A model generated the notes under the pieces. It saw only the letters and a list, made by a program, of their open reading frames with translations, made no database searches and had not been told where the DNA came from. The position numbers and the translations under genes are program-made. Source: Zygnema cylindricum (lineage: Eukaryota; Streptophyta; Zygnematophyceae; Zygnematales; Zygnemataceae). From it: a DNA stretch of 64,000 bases. Below are positions 11,768 through 20,555 of this stretch, piece after piece. The stretch is taken from positions 62,001 to 126,000 of the forward strand of contig JBBHKE010000013.1 in assembly GCA_037447655.1 (NCBI GenBank). The letters are read 5' to 3'. The stretch's first letter is position 1. Every line of letters begins with the position of its first letter.

Positions 11768-11830
11768 TTTTTCTTTTGTTTTTCTATATTCAGACCTAGA
11801 AAATACTCCATAAATCTAGTGATTTTAACA

Positions 11831-11976
11831 TTATGATCAAATCCTAGTCTCGGCGAACACCTTATACCTTTTGCAATGAGTAATGCCTCCGGCTCCCTTA
11901 TCCTGTCTTTCTCACTGCCTAAGGCAGCCATGGCTTTCTTTGATTCTTCAGTGACTACGACAAGTATGGAGGAACT
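11831..11976. other. short spacer between elements A and E
   Basis: Contains a tRNA-like B-box region and a GGCAGCCATGGCT motif typical of this LTR family, so it is probably a remnant of another LTR. No gene is seen. Confidence 0.4.
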
Positions 11977-14042
11977 TGTTGAAAAATGGTATTTTATATT
12001 CTATCTCAATTGTTAGTCTATGGTTATCCTACAGTTCTCATACTTGTCGTAGTCATTGAGAATTGGCAGGCAGCCATGGCTTCTCTTAGGCAGATAAGAA
12101 GACAGGCAGAAGACAAAGCCCTTGCAAAAGATAGCGTTGCCATGAGCAGGAATTGATCTTGTGACCTCCCAGATAATTGTCGTACACCGTAGCCCTTTAT
12201 CTTATGCAATAAGTCTTGATGGAGCCTTACGTACATTTAATGAGATGAATATTGAAATAATGACGGGAAAAAACGTTCGAAGCAAAATGAACATGAAACG
12301 TACAGTACCACACGAAATAGTGTACCATACAAAACGACATTTAATTTCAACAGATGAAATCAAACGTCGTTCGCGATTGACGGCTCGCAGAGGAGCCGTA
12401 ATTCCAGAGTGGACATTTGGCGGTTTGCAAGCCAATGTCGGGCGACGACACGTGGCGATATATGTAATTATGTGACCTCCATTGGTACACAGAATGTCCA
12501 ACTTATATGAAGCCTCTAGGATAATATTTGCACTTTTGACTTTGGCAATGAATAAGTGCCCATTTGGGATGCAAAAACTCTGACCGACTACACCCCTGTG
12601 AAGCATGGACTCCCGTGAGTCTACAGCAAAAAGAATCAATGAATTTCTTAGCATTAAGTTATGGTTGTTAAAAGACAACATATTTATACAGATGGCCTCT
12701 AGGAGAGAGGACTTTCAAAAAAATTGTCTTAGTCCTAAGAACCTACTTTTAACTACTCTAGATCAATCACAACATCGTACACTAAATTATGTACATACAA
12801 ATTACGGTAGCCGCCGTACTTTATGTACGGAAATATTCGGCACCACTCTGGGTCTGCCACGTGGCATACAAGTCATCGTCATTTTGTCTTTTTCTTCTCA
12901 GGCATCCTATAAGATAATGCCACGTGTCATTTTCCTCTTTCTTCGCGAAGAACGGTCAAATATTCTCTCCAGCATTTCGACACTTAGGCGTGCCGTCCGT
13001 TCGTGATTCGGTAATCAATATCGGCCCTCCGATCGTGACAGCGCGCCGAAAAAATGTAGACCGTTGAAATTCTTTTACGTGTTGACCGTTTGAATTTCAA
13101 GGGTCTTCGTCCCATGTTGACCATTGAAATCTCGGCTCCTTTGCGAGCCGTCAATCACGGATGACATTTAATTTCGTGCGTTGAAATTAAATGTTGTTTC
13201 ATTTATTTCGTGCAGTACAGTACTTGGTACTGCACTGTCCTTCCAATGTTCGTTTTGTTTCGTTAGCCGTTAAATGACTTATGTCGCCACGTCTTCTTTT
13301 AAATATTTATCAAGTACAATACATGCATTGAATCTTGAAGACCTACCGGATAAGGCAGACGGCTGATCCGTACGGATGTCATCCGGGAGGTCAAAAGATC
13401 AATTCCTATTTTGGAAGACATATCTTTTGCATAAGCTCTATCTTCTACCTGTCTTTTCATCTGATTGAGGCAGCCATGGTTGCCTACAATTTCTCACTGA
13501 CTACAACAAGTACGAGAAAAATAAAATAACCATGGACTGACTGAGGAGATAGTTTGTAAAATACCCTTTTTCAACAAGATATGGTTGGACATCGGATATT
13601 ACGGGGGGAGCTACTACAGCTCAGCAACTAACACGCGTCAGTGGAGCGGCCATGCCGTACTATGGCTGTACAAGAAGTACAGCGGTACTTGTACCTTCTT
13701 GTACCTTACTATCATTTGATTGGTTAAGGTACACTAGTACTAGGTTTAGAGAGGGAGCTTAGGAATTAGGAAAAATTAAGGTAGCCGCCTCTCTCCAAGA
13801 GTGCTTCTACATTTATAGGCCATCTTTGGCCGACCACAACTTAATGCTCGGGTGTGCAATTTCAGTGATTTATATTTGTTGCGGACTCAGGGGGGTCCAC
13901 ATTACATATGGATGAAGTCGGTCATAGTTTTTGCATGCCAGGGTGGTACTTATTCATTGCCAAAGTCAAAAGTGCAAATATTATCCTAGAGGCTTTATAT
14001 AAGATTGACATTCGGTGGACCAATAGAGGTCAAAGAATTACA
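11977..14042 (+). repeat. 5' LTR of element E, interrupted
   Basis: Begins TGTTGAAAAATGG and ends AAAGAATTACA next to the primer site. The outer half (11977-12462) and inner half (13577-14042) flank a minus-oriented solo LTR. The family hairpin is at 13882-13898 and a TATA-like element (ATTTATAGG) near 13812. Confidence 0.8.
12463..13576 (-). repeat. solo LTR nested in the 5' LTR of element E
   Basis: Read on the minus strand it runs from TGTTGAAAAAGGG (at 13576) to CATAATTACA (at 12463). Flanks ATATA (12458-12462) and AGATA (13577-13581) match at 4 of 5 positions. The closest relatives are the LTRs of element E itself, so this copy came from the same subfamily. Confidence 0.8.
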
Positions 14043-14057
14043 AGTTATGGGCCCACC
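14043..14057 (+). promoter_or_regulatory. half-tRNA primer-binding site of element E
   Basis: AGTTATGGGCCCACC directly follows the LTR end ...ATTACA. Its complement GGTGGGCCCATAA equals, from memory, the anticodon stem-loop of plant initiator tRNA-Met. The ATG at 14047-14049 inside it opens the gag frame (MGPPSRVP). Confidence 0.8.
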
Positions 14058-14980
14058 CTCTAGGGTGCCTTTTTTCAATGAATCAAGGTTCACATACAGA
14101 GAAACCATGATGAGGGGTGCATTGTTTGAAAAACGGCTATGGGGCATTGTGAGCCATTGTGTGCGTCAGCCAATTGTAAAATTGGGAGTTCCACCAGGGT
14201 TTGAAGGATCTTGATTCACAAGAGGATTTGCGGAGGCAAAGGTGGTAAAGGATGTAGGAGAAAGCATCGTGTCAAACACAAGGAAGGAGAAGGGGAATGA
14301 GAAACTCACACCGATGGCTACTGGATCAGTTCCGGTAGTAGATGTTCAAAAAACGGAGGCAAATGATACTGAGATCTGGGATTTCAACAACACCGTGGCG
14401 ACTCATTTTACCCTCGAGCGTCTCACTCAAGCATTGGCTACACCTTATCTTCATGTGGACAGGGCAGACGCATTGTGGGAGGCTCTTGTCAACATTTACA
14501 AGAGTGGTATGATTCAGCGGGAGAAGCTGGGTGATCAGAAGGTACAAGCATATGTGTACAAAAAGGGAAAGATGTTAGACTATTGTAATGACTTGGCGGA
14601 GTTATTTATGGAGTTGGAGAGTGCAGGGAAAAGGGAGACCAAGAAAAAGAACGTGAATACTTTGTTGATGAAACTCCTAGATGATTATGAAAACATTGTT
14701 AACAAGGTTTAAGATTTGATAGATCATCGATGGATCTGGAACACCGTTGTGGGGATGATTTTGGTTCGGGAAAGCACAATTGAGATTCGGAGAGGAGGAA
14801 AGAGTGTTCAAGCATTGGCTGGTAAAACTAACTGGGGGGATAAGGATTCCAAGAAACCTTATCAAAACTTTGGTGGAGGTAGAAGCTGAAACCAATCGGA
14901 CGAATCTAGATCGAGGCCTCCGAAAGAGCTCTTTCACTTTCGTAAGAAGCCGGGACATTACATGGCGGAGTGTACTAAAT
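14047..14980 (+). pseudogene. gag of element E
   Basis: Starts MGPPSRVPFF at 14047; motifs TMMRGALFEKRLWGIV, HFTLERLTQALATPYLHV, WEALVNIYKSG, LMKLLDDYENIV follow in two frames (14047-14214 and 14242-14712) broken by a TGA near 14212 and a TAA at 14710. The zinc knuckle at 14930-14977 reads FHFRKKPGHYMAEC, so both leading cysteines of CCHC are replaced and RNA binding would be lost. Confidence 0.8.
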
Positions 14981-15300
14981 TGACAGAGCTGAGATTAAAT
15001 GAGGAGAGGATCAAAAAACAAGGCGCAGGAAAGAAGAAGGCATTTGTGGCAACACAAGTCATGGGAGAGAATTTCGATGAAGATGATAGAGAACTTCTCC
15101 TCAACAAAAAGCTAGAGGTGAAAGAAGAGCCGGAGATTCGAGGGAGGCAAAAGTGTGCTTTGGGTGGAGTAAAAGAAACTCCTGAAGAAGGATGGATTAT
15201 TGATTTAGGAGCCTCTATACATATGTGCATTGTTTATCAAAATGAGAAAGATCCCTACCGTAAAGATAGATTATGGGGATTGGAGAATAGTAACCACTAA
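14962..15300 (+). pseudogene. gag end and protease start of element E
   Basis: A 112-residue frame covers the gag tail (TELRLNEERIKKQ, acidic EEPEIRG) and the protease start at about 15190-15230 (GWIIDLGASIHMC). The catalytic triad normally reads DSG; here it is DLG. The reading frame shifts around 15230-15290 into the following integrase frame. Confidence 0.65.
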
Positions 15301-16400
15301 TTTAGTGGGATACGTGGATCTGAGAGTCTTAGTTGATGGAAAGGCATCCATAGTCACTTTCTCTGAAGTTCTTTTTATCCCAGAGTTGAACAAGAATCTT
15401 ATCTCTACGTCGGTCTTAGATGATAAGGGTTTTGAGACTAGTACTAAGAAAGGAGTCTTTGTTGCTAGCTATGAGAATAAAGTGTACTTCACAACTGAAA
15501 AGGGTAGTGAAGGAATGTTTAAGCTGAATTTGAGTAATGGAAAGACGGGAGTTTACTATGCCGGTGTAAATGATTTAATGATGTGGCATAAAATATTGGG
15601 ACATGTGCATCTAGATAAATTGAAAGAAATGAAGAAAACGGGTGTAGTTGAGGGAATACATTTTGGAGACAATGAGACTTTCGATGATTGTAGTGGATGT
15701 GCTCAAGGTAAACCCACAGATTGCCTTTTTGCAAAAACCGCAACATATAAGGGTGAAAAGGTCTTAGATCTAGTTCATACTGACATATGGGGACCGGCAA
15801 AAGTGCCATCAGTTGGAGGGAAAAGATTTATACTTACTATCACTGATGATTGGTACTTCAGCGTCTATTTCTTGAAAAACAAATCTGAGGCTTCGCCTTA
15901 CTTTAAGGAGTATAAAGCATGGAGTGAAAAGCTTCATGAGACACCTATAAAGAGAGTGAGGAGTGATAATGGGGAAAATACACTTCTAATGAGTTAGAGG
16001 AACTCTTGAAAGAGGAAAGGGTTCAACACCAAAAGACTGTTCCGAAGAATCCATAACAAAACGGTGTAGCTGAGAGATTAAATCGGACATTAAGTGATAG
16101 TGCCCGTACTATGTTGTAGGATAAAAAGATAAGAAAATTTTTTTGGGTTGAAGCTATGAATTGTGCTAACTATCTCAAAAATAGAGTCCTTACCTCGGCC
16201 ATAAAAGGCCAAACACCTTATGAAAGATGGACCGAGAGAAAACCTAATATTTCACACTAGAAGGTGTTTGGAAGTCAAGTGTTTAGTCTAAACACTGAAA
16301 AATCTGATTGGAAGTTAGATGCAAAGGGAAAGCCGGGATACCTACTTGGCTATGATGAAAGTGTAAAGGGATAAAGAGTTTATGATCTCGAAGATAAGAC
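15230..16400 (+). pseudogene. integrase of element E
   Basis: The 15230-15997 frame (255 residues) gives the protease tail (SEVLFIPELNKNLISTSVL), the HHCC zinc fold (MWHKILGHVHLDKL ... DDCSGCAQGK), the first catalytic Asp in HTDIWGPAKVPSVGGKRF and the second in RVRSDNGE. After a frame break at 15990 homology continues to about 16400 (AERLNRTLSDSART-like, NYLKNRVLT, YERW). Integrase joins element cDNA to the host chromosome. Confidence 0.82.
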
Positions 16401-16418
16401 ATAATTCTAGTAAAACAC

Positions 16419-16800
16419 TTGGTAGTCATGGATGAAGGAAAGTCTATAGATCCCTTTAAATACACTAAACAAGTTAAGATTAGAATTGAATCCGAAAATG
16501 AGTTAGATTCAGATTATTCTAACCGAACTCTGGTTCATCGTGACCTTGCAGAGGAAGAGAAGAATCTGACCGAGAGTGACCCTCTCTTGAAGTCACAACT
16601 TCCGGGCCAAACCGAGGAAGAAAACGAGGAAAGACTAGAAATGGACGATGAACGTCCGGAGATGGATTCCACAGATAGGGGAGAAGATGAAGTTGTTCGG
16701 AGAAATCCGAGATTCCCCTCTATCCTAGCATCAGAGTTTGAAGGAGGAAGAAGAAGCAGCAAGAGACTTCAAGAGAGACAAGTAAACAACAAGGTAACCA
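16419..16800 (+). pseudogene. integrase-RT linker of element E
   Basis: An acidic frame (EEEKNLTESDPLL, EENEERLEMDDERPEMD) ends in GGRRSSKRLQERQVNNKV. In A and B this segment leads into the RT start. Here it ends after an A-run, 14 bases before the 3' LTR, so RT and RNase H were deleted as one block. Confidence 0.7.
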
Positions 16801-16813
16801 GAAAAAAAAAAAA

Positions 16814-17249
16814 TGTTGAAAAAGGGTATTATATATTCTATCTCTTTGTTAGTCTATGGATATTCTACATTTCTCATACTTGTCGTCGTCACTGAGAACT
16901 AACAGGCAGCCATGGCTGTCTCAGGCAGATAAGAAGACACGTAGGAGACAAAGCCCCTGCAAAAGATAGCCTTTCCAGGAGTAGGAATTGATCTTGTGAC
17001 CTCCTAGATAATTGCCTTACGGCGTAGCTTTCGCTTTATCAAATAGGTCTTGATGAAACGTTACGTACGTTTAATGAGATAAATATTTACATAATGACGC
17101 GACAAAATGTACGAAACAAAATGAACATGAAACGTACAGTACCGCATGAAATACTGTACCATACGAAACAAAATTTAATTTCAACAGACGAATTCAAATG
17201 TCAGTCGCGATCGACGGCTCGCATAGGAGCCGAAATTCCAAAGTGGACA
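16814..17249 (+). repeat. 3' LTR of element E, outer part
   Basis: Begins TGTTGAAAAAGGGTATTA and follows the 5' LTR of E up to the GTGGACA stretch, where homology stops at the edge of the inserted segment. The LTR resumes at about 19030. Confidence 0.78.
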
Positions 17250-17446
17250 AGTGTATTCAAATTACATATTATATATTGTGAACAGTCGAGAATTATCTGT
17301 CAAGGTAATCACCCAGGAGAAATTTACCCTCATATTGAGGGTGAATTGTGCAATTTTATGAGTTACGGTACATATGATTACTCAATAATGTATCAATTTT
17401 ACAATTTACCCCTCAAAATGAGGGTAAATCTTCAAAGCGTGATAAC

Positions 17447-17865
17447 TAGTGTTGTGTATCGGGTAATTTTTTATCGCAATAAATCCAATAACTGATATTA
17501 TCCGTTATCGAACGGTGAGGGGTCCCGATATATCGCTCCAGAACCAACAAAAGTTATCACCGATAATTATGTGTTGGGGGGGTTTGTTCGTACAGAAAGT
17601 ACGGAATTATTGTACAGGAAAAAAGTATGAAATGAGTACAATGACATCGCGACCAGGGGTGGGGGGGGGGGCTTTTGGATTTTTTTTCACAATCCATTCC
17701 GTACCAAAGTATGGAGTTATCGTCGATAATTATCAGCCCGATATTTATCGATAATTTATCGCGATAATTCCTCCACCGATATATTGAACCAATATATCGA
17801 TTATCGGTGGGTCAAAAAAAGGTACATGTCCGTTATCGGCAAATGGCTACCAATACACAACACTA
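17447..17865. mobile_element. hAT-like MITE (419 bp)
   Basis: Terminal inverted repeats TAGTGTTGTGTATCGGG and TAGTGTTGTGTATTGGT (reverse complement of the right end) are bounded by an 8-bp duplication GTGATAAC / GTAATAAC (7 of 8). An 8-bp target and TAGTG ends fit hAT. The interior is rich in CGATAATTATCG-type palindromes and has no coding capacity. Confidence 0.75.
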
Positions 17866-18165
17866 GTAATAACCCTATGTGATAAATTGGAGTAAAATTT
17901 GGGTCTTTTGTTTGATGATATGTCGTAAGTTACGACGAGAAAAACTCATACGACTAGCATTCTGCCTGTTTATGCATATTACTAAATAAGTATAGAGTTT
18001 GTTAAATTACTTATTCAAAACCGAAATGATAGAAAACTGTGTTGATAAGCCAAATCGTATGCCAAACTGTTCACAAACTGGTAAATTGTCATTAGATTTT
18101 GATATTTATTTTCCTTGATCTTACAGTAACTCCCTATGAAGGTATTACCAGTACAATTTTTTTTT

Positions 18166-18263
18166 ATAAAAGGCTTGCCGTCTGGTATTTATTACCAGTA
18201 TAAAAACTAATCTATAAGTTATAAAAGGCTCGCCTTCTGGTATTTATTACCTGTACAGAAAAT
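18166..18263. repeat. direct repeat, about 55 bp, two copies
   Basis: TTATAAAAGGCTTGCC and TTATAAAAGGCTCGCC open two near-identical blocks. The first contains a perfect stem-loop CTGGTA-TTTAT-TACCAG. Confidence 0.6.
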
Positions 18264-18554
18264 GATTTATATGTTATAAATGGCTTATACAAGTTATAAA
18301 AACCAAGATGTTTCAAAATATTTAAGGGTGTTGTCAATTATTGATATGATGATCACATTGAACGAAAATGTTTTGTAATAATTAAGAACGCTCTTAACAT
18401 CTCCAAAATTATCAAGCTGAAGTTGACTGTTTGAAATAATTTAAATTACGGCCGACCATCTACAAAATGATCAATAAAACCCAAAACCATTTTAGTTTTT
18501 TAATTTTCAATCTTTTTGTGTTGTCCGTTTCTGAACAAAATCCTGTTGTTTTTA

Positions 18555-18637
18555 TGAATTTTTATGAGGAAATCCTGTTGTTTTTATGAATGTTTATGAG
18601 GAAATGTTGTTGTTTATGAGGAAATTCTGTTGTTTTT
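18555..18637. repeat. 37-bp tandem repeat next to an exon
   Basis: Units of GAGGAAATCCTGTTG followed by TTTTTATGAAT-type sequence repeat two to three times, ending nine bases before the acceptor site of the exon at 18647. Confidence 0.6.
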
Positions 18638-18646
18638 TCTGAGCAG

Positions 18647-18811
18647 GTAAAGGAGCTTGAAAGTGAGTTGGACAAAGAGAGAAGGAAGGGAATGGAGGCC
18701 ATGGAGGCCGCGGCTCTCGCGGAAAACGAGAGAGTGACAAAATTAAAGTGGGAAGTCGAGGAATCTCGGGCAGCTTTATGTAGTGTGGAGGAGGCTTTGG
18801 AAAGGTCTCAG
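18647..18811 (+). CDS. isolated internal exon, coiled-coil protein
   Basis: An exon of exactly 165 bases (55 codons, phase 0 at both ends) lies between a pyrimidine-rich acceptor (TTTTTTCTGAGCAG) and a donor (CAG|GTGGGA). It encodes a charged, heptad-like helix (VKELESELDKERRKG ... KLKWEVEESRAALCSVEEAL) as in long plant coiled-coil proteins. GC content and codon use differ sharply from the AT-rich surroundings. No neighbouring exons were found within the 1.8-kb insert, so this is a captured fragment or part of a gene whose other exons lie outside. The protein family cannot be fixed from 55 residues. Confidence 0.65.
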
Positions 18812-19029
18812 GTGGGAAAATATGAAAAGACTATCTCCATTTTGTATTTACCACGTTGTTTTTTTTTCTTACGGTTGAGTATCGTTTACAAATGCTATAA
18901 ATACATGCTATATTAGCGTTAAGGAATAATTAGTAGAATTGTTGTTTTTAGTGTTAATAAAAAGTGTTAATATTATTGTAATGACGTGGGCAATTGTGAA
19001 CAGTAAAGAGAATTAGTGTTAAGGAAAAA

Positions 19030-19546
19030 AAAAACTGGAGGGCCAAAATAACAAGCAAATATCGGCGGACGACACGTGGCAAGATATGGTTGAACAACGG
19101 ATATTAAGGGGGGGAGCAACTAAGGCTAAAGAACTAAGACGCGTCAGCGGAGCGGCCATGCCGTACTATGGTCGTACAAGAAGTACAGTGGTACCTGTAC
19201 CTTCTAGTACCTTACAGTCATTTGATTAGTTAGAGTACACTAGTAGTAGGTTTAGTGAGGGAGCTAAGGACGTAGGAAAAATTAAGGTAGCCACCTCTCT
19301 CTAAGAGTGCTTCTGTATTTATAGGCCATCTTTGGTCGGCCATAACTTAATGCTTGGGTGAGCAATTTCAGTGATTCTTTTTGCTACGGACTCAGGGGAG
19401 TCCACGCTACATTGAAGTGTAGTCGGTCAAAGATTTTGCGTGTCATGGTGGCACTTATTTATTGCCAAAGTCAAAAGTGCATATATTATCCTAGAGGCTT
19501 CATATAAGCTAGACATTCTGTGCACCAATGGAAGTTATAGAATTAC
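19030..19546 (+). repeat. 3' LTR of element E, inner part
   Basis: Resumes the LTR at GGCGGACGACACGTGGC and ends ATAGAATTACA at 19546. The hairpin GGACTC-AGGG-GAGTCC is at 19388-19403. It could instead be the 5' LTR of element C, but the expected primer site does not follow it. Confidence 0.7.
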
Positions 19547-19610
19547 ATAACCTAGATAGACCATTTGACATATAGTAGACAAATACAGACGTAGAAAATA
19601 CACACATTTT
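19547..19610. repeat. LTR terminal remnant
   Basis: CAGACGTAGAAAATAC and TTTTAACA resemble the outer end of a minus-oriented LTR of this family, left as a short scrap at the border of element B. Confidence 0.45.
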
Positions 19611-20029
19611 AACATAAACCGTAAGTATATTTTAACTGTGTCTATGTTGCAAGTCTATTCGCGCCGTTAAATGAATTTATGTATACGTGCATCTTTAAAT
19701 ACTTATCGAACACTATAAAACTCTGCACTAATCATAAACTATATGATAAAGCTAACGGATACTTCTCACTTGACAGAAGGTATATCCCAGAATCAATTCC
19801 TAGGTCCGTCAAGTACATTTTGGTAAACCTACCAAAATCTATTGCATGTCTCTCTCTCTTTGGACATCATAGGCAGCCATGGCTCTAGCTCCCTCTCTAA
19901 GCTTCAGTGACTGCGACAAAAGTGGGAGCTGAACGGAGGAGTTAGAGGCAGACTGCCTCTGCTTCGTTTTTGCATTTTATTTTAAATGTTTAGACCTAGA
20001 AAATACTAAAATAACCATTAATTTCTACA
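19611..20029 (-). repeat. 3' LTR of element B, truncated
   Basis: Minus-oriented LTR next to the polypurine tract. It is most similar to the LTRs of element D (shared AATCTATTCGCGCCGTTAAA-type stretch). Only the U3-side half remains. Confidence 0.7.
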
Positions 20030-20040
20030 CTCCCCTTATT

Positions 20041-20555
20041 TTCTAGTCACTGTTCAATTTAAGACCACTTTTCTCCTTGCAATAAATTAGTTTAGGAGAA
20101 GGTACAGGTTTGGTCATCATATCTGCTACCATTTCACTATCTGGTCTATACTATAAACTGATTATCTTGTCTTACCATCTCCTTAACAAAGCTAAGTCTA
20201 ATGTCCATATGTTTGGATTTAAAGTGGTGTTTAGGATTGGCATAAATGGCAATGGTTGTCTGATTATCACAAAACACTTTTTAGACACCACTCTTAAGAT
20301 GAGCAAGCTCACCAAGCAATAACTTGACCCACATTAATTCTTTTACCGCAAAACAAAAGGCCATATACTCAGCCTCCATGGTGGACAGAGCAATGACCTT
20401 TTGCTGCTTGCTGCTCCAGCAACAAGCCCCATCACCCACATACAATAAATACCCAGATGTGCATCTCCTCGTGTATTCGCTTCCATAGTGGAAGCCATTT
20501 CATCATTAGTAGTTGTCAACCATCTGCTCCTTTCCGGACTACTAATTAATTCCAA
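20041..20555 (-). pseudogene. RT start fused to RNase H in element B
   Basis: Minus strand: SPERSRWLTTTNDEMAS and MEANT are the first residues of the copia RT region, but the next bases (junction about 20472) already encode the RNase H region (GYLLYVGDGACCWSSKQQKV, STMEAEYMAFCFAVKEL, CDNQTTIAIYANPKHH, KHMDIRLSFVKE) in another frame. The whole RT core, including YVDD, is missing between them. Confidence 0.75.

Larger units (their letters stand above)
3553..11830 (-). mobile_element. Ty1/copia element A, full length with two nested solo LTRs
   Basis: Minus-strand order: 5' LTR (9507-11830), primer site and gag start (9488-9506), gag (7500-8498), protease, integrase, reverse transcriptase with YVDD, RNase H (from 4565), polypurine tract (4552-4562), 3' LTR (3553-4551). 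The gag-PR-IN-RT-RH order defines Ty1/copia. Two plus-oriented solo LTRs of the same family have landed in it: one after gag codon 5 (8499-9487) and one inside the 5' LTR (10288-11549). Both LTRs and the coding region carry many substitutions, frameshifts and stops, so the copy is old and dead. It is the only copy in the window that keeps the RT domain. I could not find a clean target-site duplication around the whole element. Confidence 0.85.
9507..11830 (-). repeat. 5' LTR of element A, interrupted
   Basis: Minus-oriented LTR whose two halves (9507-10287 and 11555-11830) flank a younger solo LTR. It aligns along its length with 3553-4551, differing at roughly one base in ten in the stretches I compared, so the element inserted long ago. 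The B-box-like GGTTCGAGTC is at 10270-10279. A 63-base stretch is tandemly duplicated at 11642-11767. Confidence 0.8.
17250..19029 (+). mobile_element. 1.8-kb segment inserted in an LTR, carrying a host exon
   Basis: LTR homology stops at about 17249 and resumes at about 19030 with only about 15 bases of the LTR unaccounted for, so this segment interrupts a single LTR. It contains a hAT-like MITE, AT-rich sequence with short tandem repeats, and one splice-bounded coiled-coil exon. Flanks AAGTGGACA and AACTGGAGG match at 6 of 9 positions, weakly suggesting a 9-bp duplication (Mutator-like size), but I see no terminal inverted repeats. A direct repeat containing ATTGTGAACAGT occurs near both ends (17273 and 18990). 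Class unknown; ectopic recombination between two LTRs is the alternative. Confidence 0.5.
11977..19546 (+). mobile_element. Ty1/copia element E, RT and RNase H deleted
   Basis: Plus-strand order: 5' LTR (11977-14042, with nested solo LTR 12463-13576), primer site (14043-14057), gag (14047-14980), protease remnant (about 15190), integrase (15560-16260), linker to about 16800, then directly the 3' LTR (16814-17249 and 19030-19546). RT and RNase H are missing: the linker, which ends QERQVNNKV and normally precedes RT, runs into an A-rich junction and the LTR. The 3' LTR is split by a 1.8-kb insert. Both LTRs begin TGTTGAAAAA, which separates E from A. Confidence 0.82.

Noticed and set aside
17250-19029. 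Helitron as the carrier of the captured exon
   Set aside because: No 5' TC, no 3' hairpin with CTRR and no A-T insertion site at the borders I could place.
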